Shown here one piece after another: positions 8,626 to 16,959 of a DNA stretch of 64,000 nucleotides. Numbering within the stretch: the stretch's first letter is position 1; the number at the start of each line of letters is the position of its first letter. The position numbers and the translations under genes are program-made. This stretch comes from Sutcliffiella tianshenii (lineage in GTDB: Bacteria; Bacillota; Bacilli; Bacillales; Bacillaceae_I), in the NCBI RefSeq assembly GCF_016908565.1, contig NZ_JAFBED010000006.1:62001-126000 (forward strand). The letters run 5' to 3'. The notes under the pieces are model-generated. The model worked only from the letters and a program-made list of their open reading frames with translations. It made no database searches and was not told where the DNA came from.

Positions 8626-9347
8626 TGAAAGTCAATCAATTTGCAAAAACGGATTTTCAACTGATCAGGAGGGATGGCATTCTTCTCGTCGCGATTTTTG
8701 CCCCTATCATTCTGGCATTATTTATTCGGTTTCTTCTTCCTGTCCTTGAAAAATGGCTGATGGAGAACTATTCATTTTCGTTGGAGAGTTATCATGTACC
8801 CATTCTTGCGGTGGCATTTCTAACCGTTCCCTCCATGCTTGGAATGATGGCAGGATTCCTATTGCTCGATGACAGGGACGAAGGGATGCTTGCCTATTAT
8901 GCCGTAACTCCCATGCGGAAATCAGGTTATATGAGATATCGAATGGTTTCCACATTGGTGCTTACCTTGCTGCTTTTCTTTGCCGTCCACTTATTGGCTG
9001 ATCTTGTGGAACTTCCGTTGATTGCTGGTTTTCTGTTGGCTCTGTTGTTTGCATTGGAGGCTCCAATCTTTGCATTAATGCTCGCGAATTTTGCCAACAA
9101 TAAAGTGGAGGGTCTGGCACTGAATAAGGTATTGAGTGTAAGTGTGACCTTACCTTTACTCCTATTTTTTATGCCTGGATCGTTTAAATGGCTTTTGGCG
9201 ATTTTGCCCCCATTCTGGCCGGTGATGGCAATGGCAGCAGGAGTGGGGGACACTGGTTCATTCACCGCATTTATGATTGGCGGTATAGCAGTTCATGGCT
9301 TGTATATTGGAGTATTATACCGTATGTTTATTAATAAAACGGAATAG
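8622..9347 (+). CDS. ABC-2 type permease, subunit 2
   Basis: 241 residues and about six membrane segments. The coupling-loop motif LDDRDEGMLAYYAVTPM corresponds to LEKSQGVYDAFFVTPL of the first permease. Overlaps that gene by 4 bp. The pairing resembles ATPase-plus-two-permease exporters sometimes annotated as fluoroquinolone exporters, but nothing here fixes the substrate. The msrA-like gene follows 15 bp downstream and may be co-transcribed. Confidence 0.8.
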   Translation: MMKVNQFAKTDFQLIRRDGILLVAIFAPIILALFIRFLLPVLEKWLMENYSFSLESYHVPILAVAFLTVPSMLGMMAGFLLLDDRDEGMLAYYAVTPMRKSGYMRYRMVSTLVLTLLLFFAVHLLADLVELPLIAGFLLALLFALEAPIFALMLANFANNKVEGLALNKVLSVSVTLPLLLFFMPGSFKWLLAILPPFWPVMAMAAGVGDTGSFTAFMIGGIAVHGLYIGVLYRMFINKTE

Positions 9348-9362
9348 AAAGGAGTGGGGATA

Positions 9363-10004
9363 ATGGCATTTTCGAGCAATCCGAGTTTAGCAACAGCAAC
9401 CCTCGGGATGGGCTGATTCTGGGGAACCGATGCCCGGTTCGGGTATTTACCTGGAGTGATAAGAACAAGAGTCGGCTATGCTGGAGGTACAACGCCGAAT
9501 CCGACCTATAAACAGATGGTAGATCATACGGAATGCCTCGAGGTTGATTTCGATCCGCTAATTATCGGTTTTGAAGAGATTGTAAAGCACTTTTGGAGAT
9601 CCCATAATCCTAACCGGGGTAATTATAAAGGGCGACAATACCTTTCAATTATCTTGTTTCATGATGCTGAGCAAAAAGAAGTGATAGAGCGGGTGAAAGA
9701 AAGCCTGGAGAAATCCCTGGCAGGAAAAATTGATACGGAAATCGCCTCCTATCGAGGTTTTACCCTTGCAGAGGAGCGGCATCAGAAATATTATCTGAAA
9801 CGCTATCCAAAGGCTATGGAAAGGTTGCTGTCATATTATGAAACACATGAGAAATTTGTTGATGGGACACTTGTTGCAAGGCTTAACAGCTTTGTAAAGG
9901 GATATGGCACACTTGCCGCTTTGAAAGAGGAAATGGCGGGTTGGAATGTACCGGAAGATATAAGAGTGGAACTTTTTGAATTGATAGATGGAATACGATG
10001 GTGA
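9363..10004 (+). CDS. msrA: MsrA-like methionine sulfoxide reductase with in-frame TGA at the catalytic position (putative selenoprotein)
   Basis: Reduces methionine-S-sulfoxide using a catalytic Cys in G-C-F-W-G. Here ATG 9363 (SD AAAGGAG, 8-bp spacing) opens MAFSSNPSLATATLGMG, then TGA (9414-9416, codon 18), then FWGTDARFG, and the frame runs intact to 10004. The MsrA landmarks follow (VGYAGGTTPNPTY, DHTECLEVDFDP, FWRSHNPN, EERHQKYYL). The single TGA falls exactly on the catalytic residue and there is no other lesion, which fits selenocysteine; Sec-containing MsrA proteins are established. A GAACCG/CGGTTC hairpin follows the TGA. Only one other Cys is present, so no obvious resolving pair. 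Alternatives: a TGC/TGT to TGA mutation or a sequencing error. Sec machinery is not in the window. Confidence 0.75.
9417..9443 (+). promoter_or_regulatory. Candidate bacterial SECIS hairpin downstream of the TGA
   Basis: GAACCG (9424-9429) pairs perfectly with CGGTTC (9435-9440) around loop ATGCC, beginning 8 nt after the TGA. If the closing G-C pair opens, the loop starts with G, as favoured in bacterial SECIS models. The stem is short and the loop is slightly nearer to the TGA than usual. Confidence 0.4.
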
Positions 10005-10037
10005 CAGGGGATAAATGATGGTCCCATCATGAAAGAA

Positions 10038-10075
10038 GGCAAGGAAATTGTGTGGTTCCTTGTCTCTTTGTTTTG
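10038..10075 (+). terminator. Terminator after msrA
   Basis: GGCAAGGAA (10038-10046) pairs with TTCCTTGTC (10056-10064) and is followed by a T-rich run. Confidence 0.7.
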
Positions 10076-10283
10076 AGATTTGTAGATAGTCGAAGGAATC
10101 GTACCGCGATAAGCAGCAATTGGGGGCAATGACGGTACGAAAGAAGTAGATAAATTACCCATTCAACCAAATACCCTTCAATTGGTCCTGAAAAGAGCAT
10201 ATAAAAAGGCCCTAAAGGACGTCAAAGAAACAACGACTCCTTTACAGCCTAGCATTGCTACTAGTGGTTTAAACTCCGCATCA
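10076..10283. other. Intergenic stretch without a supported gene
   Basis: An open frame on the plus strand (LPIQPNTLQLVLKRAYKKAL) runs through here into the antisense of the next gene. It lacks a start with SD and is unlike any family I know. It may be a remnant of a lost gene. No RNA gene seen. Confidence 0.3.
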
Positions 10284-12260
10284 TCAAGGTTCCCCCAAAA
10301 CCGCCTGATAGTAATCGTTCTCCAAAATCTGTGCCGAATAATAGAACTTCTGATTGACGATGGAAATCATTTGATCCAAGTAGGATTGGTTGACTTCCGC
10401 GCCTGCATTTGGTGTGAATTTCTTCGTTTCTGCATTATATCTCCCTTTATCCGTTATGAAGCTTTTATTGCGGAAAATAACAAGCGGGTCAGAGTCTGAA
10501 AAGATATCTGTGCCCATCAAGAGCCTCGAGTCATACTCCAATCCCATCAGGTTCGAGAGAGTCGGAAGGATATCAAGGCTTGAAACGGGCTTGGTTATGA
10601 CCGTTTCATCCATTCCTTTTGCATAGACGATCAGGTTGCTTTTGTATAAGTCAAAATTCCTCTCCACTTCTTTCCCTTCGAACTCATCAATCGTCTTGTA
10701 ATCGAGTCCGTATGGATAATGGTCGGCACTTAATGCTATTAAAGTGTTATCTGCCACCCCTTCTTTTTCAAGCTGGGAAAGGAGATATTCCATCGCCCTG
10801 TCCAGTTCGATCTGGGTGGCCATATAGGCTTTTGCCTGGTCGGATCGATTCATGTGACTGACATAATCCTTGTTTTTGTAGGCCATTTGATTACCGCCAA
10901 AATTATATTCCAGGTGTCCGCTGACGGTCATGTAGTAAGCGTGGAAGGGTTCATCTTTCATATAGTCACCTGTTGTCTTTTTCATCATCTCCAAGTCGGA
11001 GGACGGCCAGGTTTCCTTGATGTCCAGGCCATTCCCGATTCCCTTATAGCTGTATCCCATATTAGGATGTGATACATGACGGTCATAGTAAGAATAAGTA
11101 TGGTTATGATAGGCAACTGTTTTATAGCCAAGCTTCCCTAACTGATTCCCCATCACGAATGGTACATGATTGTTTCCTGATTTGGAAAAACTCCAGACTC
11201 CCGGTTTCGGTATCAACCCGTTTAGCGCTACATACTCGCCGTCTGAAGTGCTGACATCCCATAATGGAACATAAAAATCAGTGAATTGATAGCCTTCATG
11301 CACGAGTTTATGAAGGGTAGGTGTTATCTCCTTGTCCACTCCATAGGGTGAAAAGCCTTCTGCTGTTATAAATATCAGGTTATAGCCTTTGAACTTGCCG
11401 GTATAATCGTTCTTCTTTGTAGGCGGAACCTTTGAAAAATATTGATGCATCTTTTTTATGGCGTTCTTCTTTTCCTTCTTGATCAAGGTCTCGAAATCTA
11501 TTTCCATCATATTGTATTGAGCCGGAATATCACCCGGCAGTTCTTCCGTCGGTTTTTCAAGATCCTCCGTTTTATCGGGAGGGGCGGTCACAAAAGTCGG
11601 TTCCTTCAATACTGGGGACCAATCAGTAACCTGTCTCATGAAATCGACGCGCATACTCGTAAGCAACCCCAGTTTTTCCACAGAGAGAACGGGTGAGCTA
11701 TTGTGAAAATAAAGGTCGTAAGCGGTATTTTGAGATTTATCTCCGCTTGTAACCATCATCAAACCCCCGCCATGCAGAAATAGGGAAAAGGCAAACAAGC
11801 TGATTATCACTTTCGCATTGGATTTTTCAAAAGAGAAAGGTCCCTTTCGGAAGATAATGAGCAAAATCATCGGAATGAAGAAAATGACTATCCATAAAAG
11901 GTTGCTCCATATTCCGGAAAGTATCTCCCTCCAGAAATCAATGACCTGGGCAGAATTGCCGGCGGAATAAAAAGTATAAAAAGTCCGGAAAAAATCATGA
12001 TAGACCAATTGACTGGAATAGAAAAAACCTACTATACATAATAAACCGGCACAAATTATAAAATTAAGCTTGCTATGAAAGATCGAGCCGATTGCCAGGA
12101 ACACCATTCCAATGGAAAAAGAGAAGATGAATGATATCCATAATCCGAGTCCGAAAGGAGCAACATTATGGGCATCCATGATTATTCTGAATAGCAATTC
12201 CGATAGAAAAAAAGAAAGAATAAAAAAGCCGAATAAATGCAATTTCTTATTAGTCTTCAT
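10284..12260 (-). CDS. Lipoteichoic acid synthase-like sulfatase-superfamily membrane enzyme
   Basis: 658 residues in the LtaS architecture: five N-terminal membrane segments within the first ~175 residues, a linker, then an extracellular alkaline-phosphatase-like domain. LtaS enzymes transfer glycerol-phosphate from phosphatidylglycerol to a growing lipoteichoic acid chain. Visible motifs are FITAEGFSPYGVDKEITPTL (metal site), DVSTSDGEYVAL with the likely nucleophile Thr338, and ALSADHYPYGLD (metal-binding DH). The start has SD GGGGAGG. B. subtilis has four paralogues (LtaS, YfnI, YqgS, YvgJ) and I cannot assign which this matches. Monocistronic. Confidence 0.85.
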   Translation of the reverse strand: MKTNKKLHLFGFFILSFFLSELLFRIIMDAHNVAPFGLGLWISFIFSFSIGMVFLAIGSIFHSKLNFIICAGLLCIVGFFYSSQLVYHDFFRTFYTFYSAGNSAQVIDFWREILSGIWSNLLWIVIFFIPMILLIIFRKGPFSFEKSNAKVIISLFAFSLFLHGGGLMMVTSGDKSQNTAYDLYFHNSSPVLSVEKLGLLTSMRVDFMRQVTDWSPVLKEPTFVTAPPDKTEDLEKPTEELPGDIPAQYNMMEIDFETLIKKEKKNAIKKMHQYFSKVPPTKKNDYTGKFKGYNLIFITAEGFSPYGVDKEITPTLHKLVHEGYQFTDFYVPLWDVSTSDGEYVALNGLIPKPGVWSFSKSGNNHVPFVMGNQLGKLGYKTVAYHNHTYSYYDRHVSHPNMGYSYKGIGNGLDIKETWPSSDLEMMKKTTGDYMKDEPFHAYYMTVSGHLEYNFGGNQMAYKNKDYVSHMNRSDQAKAYMATQIELDRAMEYLLSQLEKEGVADNTLIALSADHYPYGLDYKTIDEFEGKEVERNFDLYKSNLIVYAKGMDETVITKPVSSLDILPTLSNLMGLEYDSRLLMGTDIFSDSDPLVIFRNKSFITDKGRYNAETKKFTPNAGAEVNQSYLDQMISIVNQKFYYSAQILENDYYQAVLGEP

Positions 12261-12450
12261 TCTCTATCACCTCCCCATGAATAAGTATATGCCTCTTTTT
12301 GATTTCTTAATATTCAGATTTTATATTATATTAACACATAGTAGGCATTATTTACTATAAATTCCCACCTCCTGTTGTGGAAGTTCTTGATATGTAGGAA
12401 CAGTTGGAATACTATGAAAATGAAGATGATAGACAAAAGGAGTGATAACA

Positions 12451-13302
12451 ATGAGAGAAGTCGGGGCATCCATTCAGGAAACGATACAGGTTGCCAAGGA
12501 AATTGCCACAAGAGTCATTTTAGAAGCAGGTGCGATTGCGAAGGAACGGTTCGATCAGGCTGCGCAAATGGAGGAAAAGGATGAATTCGGGGATCTGGTC
12601 ACAGAGGTCGATTATTTAGCGGAAGAGGTCATTCTAAAGGAACTAAGCCAATCGTTTCCGGTCCATCGAATTCAAAGTGAAGAAGCTGGTGATAACGGTG
12701 TCGAAAGTGATTGGTTTTGGCAGATCGACCCGTTGGATGGAACAAATAATTTTGCAATCGGGCTGCCAGTTTTTTCTGCTTCCATCACGCTGCTTTTTCA
12801 AAACGAACCGGTACTCGGAGTCATCTATGAGCCGATGGTGGACCGCCTCTATGTTTCTTCCATTAATGAAGGGGCACTCTGCAATGGTAAGCCATTAAAT
12901 ATCAGTAAAAAAGAAAATCCAGATCGATTCATTGTCGGCTGGATCCAAGGTCACAAAGTCCAGAATGAAGACAGGGCGGTACGACTGAGAAATTACATAG
13001 ATTTGAATTGTAAAAGAATGATGAGACTCTGGGCGCCTACTTTACAATGGTGCATGCTGGCAAAGGGGGATCTCGATGGTATCATCCTTTACAACTCGGA
13101 AGGGGATGACCTTTATTCCGGGATTCTGATGGTAAAAGAGGCAGGGGGAATCGTCGTTGACTTTGAAGGGAACGAGTTCAGGCAAACGGACTCCAGCAAA
13201 GCACCTTACTTTATTGCCTGTCATCCCGAACATAGGGATCATTTTCTGAAACTTGTAAACGATGGGTTGGAGCTTTCAAATGTTTCTCCCTTGGCAAAAT
13301 AA
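12451..13302 (+). CDS. Inositol monophosphatase family phosphatase
   Basis: 283 residues. Mg-dependent phosphatase of sugar or inositol phosphates, related to SuhB/CysQ. Motif 1 is IDPLDGTNNFAIG, and the upstream metal-binding Glu pair is in IQSEEAGDNG. The C-terminal motif reads EGDDLYSGILMVKEAGG in place of the usual WDxAAG, so one metal ligand region is atypical. Start ATG 12451 follows AAAGGAG. The alternative GTG at 12442 overlaps the SD and is rejected. The methyltransferase gene follows closely and may be co-transcribed. Natural substrate unknown. Confidence 0.85.
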   Translation: MREVGASIQETIQVAKEIATRVILEAGAIAKERFDQAAQMEEKDEFGDLVTEVDYLAEEVILKELSQSFPVHRIQSEEAGDNGVESDWFWQIDPLDGTNNFAIGLPVFSASITLLFQNEPVLGVIYEPMVDRLYVSSINEGALCNGKPLNISKKENPDRFIVGWIQGHKVQNEDRAVRLRNYIDLNCKRMMRLWAPTLQWCMLAKGDLDGIILYNSEGDDLYSGILMVKEAGGIVVDFEGNEFRQTDSSKAPYFIACHPEHRDHFLKLVNDGLELSNVSPLAK

Positions 13303-13320
13303 AGGACAAGAGGTGTGAGT

Positions 13321-14133
13321 ATGAGCAAGATTATCAACTATTACAATCAATTCGATGAATGGGGCCGCTTGGAACGGGAACCCATTGAATTTCAAGTAAA
13401 CTGGCATTATATCAAGAAGTATCTGCCAAAAGAGGGTGCTATTTTGGATAATGGGGCTGGTCCAGGGAAATATTCAATGGAATTGGCAAGAGAAGGATTC
13501 CGGGTCACATTAACGGACCTGACTCCCCGATTGGTCGATATAGCGGAAACAAAAGCGGTTGAACTAGGCTTGAGGGATGCCTTCGATGATTTTCAGGCAG
13601 CGGATGCGACAGATCTATCAAGCTTGGAATCAGGGCGATTTGATGCAGCGCTCATGCTCGGGCCGCTCTATCATTTGCAGTACGGGAAGGACCGTATCAA
13701 GGCGGTTCAAGAATTACATAGAGTTACAAAACAGGACGGCATAGTTTTTGTGGCGTTCATGCCAAGGAGCAAACACATCCTTTCCTCTTTGCAATCACCG
13801 CACAATTGGAAACCGAATGACTCAATGGACGCAATCGCTGAGTTTGCCGATTCTGGCTGTTTCAACCATGCCGATGAAGGCCGTTTTACCGGAGCCTACT
13901 ATTTCAATATAGGGGAAATCAAGCCTTTCATGGAAGCGAATGGTTTTGAGACCTTAGAGCTGATAGGTTCCAATGTAGGTGCCATGCTTTCCAAGGAAAG
14001 CTTGAGCTATTGGAATGAAAGGGGAGAGTCGGAGAGGCAAAAACTGCTTAGACTGTTTATTGAAAAAGCGGCAGACCCCTATCTTCTTGGAGTATCATCC
14101 CATCTTCTATATATCGGGCGGAAGAAGGATTGA
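13321..14133 (+). CDS. Class I SAM-dependent methyltransferase
   Basis: About 270 residues. The Rossmann methyltransferase core has motif I ILDNGAGPGKYSMELA, motif II LTDLTPRLVDIAE, the acidic D-A-T-D segment and post-motif MLGPLYHLQYGKDRIKAV. Start ATG 13321 with AGGTG as SD, rather than the GTG at 13315. Lies 18 bp after the phosphatase gene and 7 bp before an acetyltransferase gene, forming a small operon of housekeeping-type modifiers with unknown targets. Confidence 0.83.
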   Translation: MSKIINYYNQFDEWGRLEREPIEFQVNWHYIKKYLPKEGAILDNGAGPGKYSMELAREGFRVTLTDLTPRLVDIAETKAVELGLRDAFDDFQAADATDLSSLESGRFDAALMLGPLYHLQYGKDRIKAVQELHRVTKQDGIVFVAFMPRSKHILSSLQSPHNWKPNDSMDAIAEFADSGCFNHADEGRFTGAYYFNIGEIKPFMEANGFETLELIGSNVGAMLSKESLSYWNERGESERQKLLRLFIEKAADPYLLGVSSHLLYIGRKKD

Positions 14134-14140
14134 ACCAGTT

Positions 14141-14581
14141 ATGGAGATAAGAGTAATCGGAAACTTGAATACGGTAGATTTGAGTCTTTTGCTTGAGGAA
14201 AGCAAAAAAGAAGGATATAGATTCCTTGAGCGATTAGTGCTTGAATATCAAGCTGGCATGAATACATTCAAAAATCCTGGGGAATGTCTGTATGCCGTTT
14301 TTGACGATAAAAATATTCTTGTAGCTATAGGGGGCCTCAATGCTGACCCTTATTCCGAAGATCCTGGGGTAGGTAGGCTGAGAAGATTTTATGTCTCTGG
14401 AAATTACCGAAGGACCGGAGTTGGTAGCAGCTTGTTGAAAGCGATCATTTCGACCGCCAGGACCCATTTTAAAGTAATGGTGCTTCATACAGATACAGAG
14501 CAAGGTGATAGCTTTTATTTGTCACAAGGGTTTGTGAGGGAAGAGCTGTATCCAAATTCCTCCCATTATATTAAATTGTAG
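14141..14581 (+). CDS. GNAT-family N-acetyltransferase
   Basis: 146 residues with the acetyl-CoA-binding core (RRFYVSGNYRRTGVGSSLL, residues ~85-105) and a C-terminal FYLSQGFVREE motif typical of GNAT enzymes. ATG 14141 is chosen. A frame reaching 14015 just overlaps the upstream methyltransferase. SD is weak (AGAAGG, 12 bases away), so translation may depend on coupling. Substrate unknown. Confidence 0.82.
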   Translation: MEIRVIGNLNTVDLSLLLEESKKEGYRFLERLVLEYQAGMNTFKNPGECLYAVFDDKNILVAIGGLNADPYSEDPGVGRLRRFYVSGNYRRTGVGSSLLKAIISTARTHFKVMVLHTDTEQGDSFYLSQGFVREELYPNSSHYIKL

Positions 14582-14595
14582 ATCCGAAGAACAAA

Positions 14596-14625
14596 GGGGA
14601 AATGCTTGCTGTTTCCCCTCTACTA
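14596..14625. terminator. Bidirectional hairpin between convergent genes
   Basis: GGGGAAA (14596-14602) pairs with TTTCCCC (14612-14618). Convergent genes end on both sides. Confidence 0.6.
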
Positions 14626-14626
14626 A

Positions 14627-15307
14627 TTACCTGATTGGCAGAACCATGGAATGATATCCCTTTTCATTCATGAAGCTCTCGGTAGTAACATCGAGTTCCT
14701 CCAACAGCTCCACCCAAAAATCCTGAGAAACACCATCATTTTTGTTGTTGTCATAGAATTCTTTAAAATCAACTTCTTCATTTTTTTCTCCTACTTTTAA
14801 AAATGTTGAAAAAGCTGATATCCATTCCTCATTCAACTCGTTGATTATCTTCAGATTTTCTGCAAAGGTTTCGTCGATGTTGTGTTCTTTTTCCACTGTT
14901 TCCAATAGTTCGAGCTTCTCATACTCACTCGTCCCATGCTCCGTTGCATCCTGCATCCATCGAGTGAAGAAGGATTCCATTAAAGATACATTCTCAGTTG
15001 TAAGAGCTGTTGTTTCTTCTTTTAGAGATCCAAGTTCCCTCCCTAGTTGTCCATAATGATCAAGTAGCTTTAAATAGTCGTAATAAGTGCTTCTGATAAT
15101 CTGAGCTTCTTCAATGGTTAACGTTTGTTTTGCCAGCACACGCTCATATATCTCCTGATTGTTTAACAGCTTCTGATACATACCGGAGAAATCGTTGGAG
15201 AGGTGGTGGGATAGATACCTTTGATATGCGCTTTTTTCACGATGCTCTACAAAAAGGACTCCTACAAGTAATAGGGAGAGAGCAATTATTACAATTTTCA
15301 TTTTCAT
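14627..15307 (-). CDS. Membrane-anchored or secreted hypothetical protein
   Basis: About 226 residues. An N-terminal hydrophobic helix (KIVIIALSLLLVGVLFVEH) serves as signal or anchor, followed by a helical, acidic extracellular part with no Cys and no motif I recognise. The start at ATG 15307 is preferred, with a TTG three codons earlier as alternative. Neither has a strong SD. Monocistronic, ends at a shared hairpin. Confidence 0.6.
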   Translation of the reverse strand: MKMKIVIIALSLLLVGVLFVEHREKSAYQRYLSHHLSNDFSGMYQKLLNNQEIYERVLAKQTLTIEEAQIIRSTYYDYLKLLDHYGQLGRELGSLKEETTALTTENVSLMESFFTRWMQDATEHGTSEYEKLELLETVEKEHNIDETFAENLKIINELNEEWISAFSTFLKVGEKNEEVDFKEFYDNNKNDGVSQDFWVELLEELDVTTESFMNEKGYHSMVLPIR

Positions 15308-15333
15308 TGTACTCAACTCATTTCTTTTCTACT

Positions 15334-16140
15334 TTATCCCTTCATCCATATCGCTTTCGTATACCCGATCCGCATTCCTGCCCTTTCCATATTGTTTTGA
15401 CTCACAGAACCGAATTTCGCCTGGCCGACCACCAAACTGCATTCCTCTCTATAAGCCTGATAGATCCGCTGCTGAATCAGTCCACTTTGGATGCCCCTGT
15501 TCCTGGATGACGGCAGTGTAGCTGCTGCTGCAAGCGTGGCGATGTGATCCTTGATGAACACAGCCCCAATCCCTGCAGGTTCACCTTCTACGGTTGCAAG
15601 ATAGAAGGTCCATTGATCATGGTCGAATAACACTTCATTGTTTTGAGCCACGCCATCTTTAAGGAAAGCAGGCATCTGAAATCCTTGCACATATATGTCG
15701 GCATAGGTGGAAGCTTCATGCATTTTCATTTTGCGTATGGAAATGGAATCCTCCACTGGGGCCGATAATTCTGTGATGGGCATGTAAAGCGTAGTATGAA
15801 AATCATTCTGGTAAAATCCTAGTCTATGAAGCTGATGAAGCAATTCCGTTGAAGCGTGTGCAGGTGTCAGTTCAAAACGTACGGGAATCTCTTTTTGCCG
15901 ATAGAATTCAAGAATCTCATCTACATGACCTGCATCCTCGCTGTTGAGCCCTTTGACGGTATTAAAGGCTGGCCCAGGGATATTTTTGCAAGAATAGCAG
16001 AAAGCATTCCCGATTTTCTTTATCTCTACCCCCATCGGGTTGCCTTGTATTTCTTGAATGGCACTTAACCTGGAGTGCAAGGCATCTATTTCCGAATTCT
16101 CCAATAGCATGGCAAGGTTCTTGTTCACCGTCCCGTTCAT
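15334..16140 (-). CDS. GNAT-family acetyltransferase with N-terminal extension
   Basis: About 268 residues. The N-terminal half is likely a degenerate or partner domain. The C-terminal GNAT domain shows IGAVFIKDHIATLAAAATLP and SSRNRGIQSGLIQQRIYQAY (acetyl-CoA loop). The start is placed at ATG 16140, whose A-T-G-A overlaps the stop of the upstream hydrolase gene, so the pair is translationally coupled. The longer start at 16155 is less likely. Substrate unknown. Confidence 0.8.
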   Translation of the reverse strand: MNGTVNKNLAMLLENSEIDALHSRLSAIQEIQGNPMGVEIKKIGNAFCYSCKNIPGPAFNTVKGLNSEDAGHVDEILEFYRQKEIPVRFELTPAHASTELLHQLHRLGFYQNDFHTTLYMPITELSAPVEDSISIRKMKMHEASTYADIYVQGFQMPAFLKDGVAQNNEVLFDHDQWTFYLATVEGEPAGIGAVFIKDHIATLAAAATLPSSRNRGIQSGLIQQRIYQAYREECSLVVGQAKFGSVSQNNMERAGMRIGYTKAIWMKG

Positions 16141-16790
16141 ATTCCGTCCACCCATTTTTCTATAGATTCTATTACATCTTTTAACACTTCGATGGAACCA
16201 AGTACATCATCCTTGTATTGTAAGGCATGATCGGCATCAGGTATGAGCTTGGTAGTGAATAGCGGGTTTTCGTTGACTTCTTTAAACCTATCCTCCTTGT
16301 AGCATGGATCTGCATCCCCAATCATACAAATGCTTTTATGTTCACACGAAATCATTGCATCAGAAACGTCTTTTCTTTGAAGTAACGGAGTGAGCCAAAT
16401 CGCCTTGGCAGAAAGAAAGTTATCTCTTTTCAGCTCGGAACTCATCGCAATGGTGCCAAGGGACTTCCCGACAAAAAAGAAATGGTCATAGTCATCGGTA
16501 CTGATGACTTGATCCATCACCTCATGTACATCATGGATGATCGCTTTTGTAATTTCCTCCATGCTGAAGGAGTCATAGAAAGGGTCATTATACTGGTAAT
16601 TGACTTGGAGTACATCCACACCCCGTTTTAAAAATAATCCCGTAGCATAATGAAAAAGAGGTGCCTGAGTGCCATAACCTGCACCGGGAAGCATGATCGC
16701 CAAGCTCCTGGATCCCCCATCCTTGCTTAAAATTGTAAAAGGTATGGTTTTTCCTTTATAGCCCTGTATACTGTTTGTCCTGATTTGCAT
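16137..16790 (-). CDS. Alpha/beta-fold hydrolase
   Basis: About 217 residues with a nucleophile elbow GKSLG (in FFVGKSLGTIAMS), an acid in IGDADPCY and a catalytic His in IPDADHAL. The oxyanion region is MLPGAGYGTQAPLFHY. The start is ambiguous: ATG 16790 has an upstream G-rich SD (GGGGG), while ATG 16805 has none. First gene of a two-gene operon with the acetyltransferase. Natural substrate unknown; family members are small esterases/thioesterases. Confidence 0.8.
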   Translation of the reverse strand: MQIRTNSIQGYKGKTIPFTILSKDGGSRSLAIMLPGAGYGTQAPLFHYATGLFLKRGVDVLQVNYQYNDPFYDSFSMEEITKAIIHDVHEVMDQVISTDDYDHFFFVGKSLGTIAMSSELKRDNFLSAKAIWLTPLLQRKDVSDAMISCEHKSICMIGDADPCYKEDRFKEVNENPLFTTKLIPDADHALQYKDDVLGSIEVLKDVIESIEKWVDGI

Positions 16791-16959
16791 CAATACTGCC
16801 CCCATTTTTAAATAGCCGAAAAATTAAAAATACATGCAATAATTTTAGCACAATATTCCAGGATAAAAAGAAAAACATTCCATTTGATCCCAAAACTTTT
16901 GCATAGAAAAACATGGAAAACAAACACTAACAGGTATCAAGAAAAAGTGGGGGAATGAA

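Noticed and set aside
9456-10004. MsrA starting after the TGA
   Set aside because: Such a product would lack the catalytic residue and the start of the fold, while a strong SD and ATG exist upstream in the same frame.
10390-12260. Several plus-strand frames over the LtaS-like gene
   Set aside because: Shadows of a strong minus-strand gene with a full domain set and SD.
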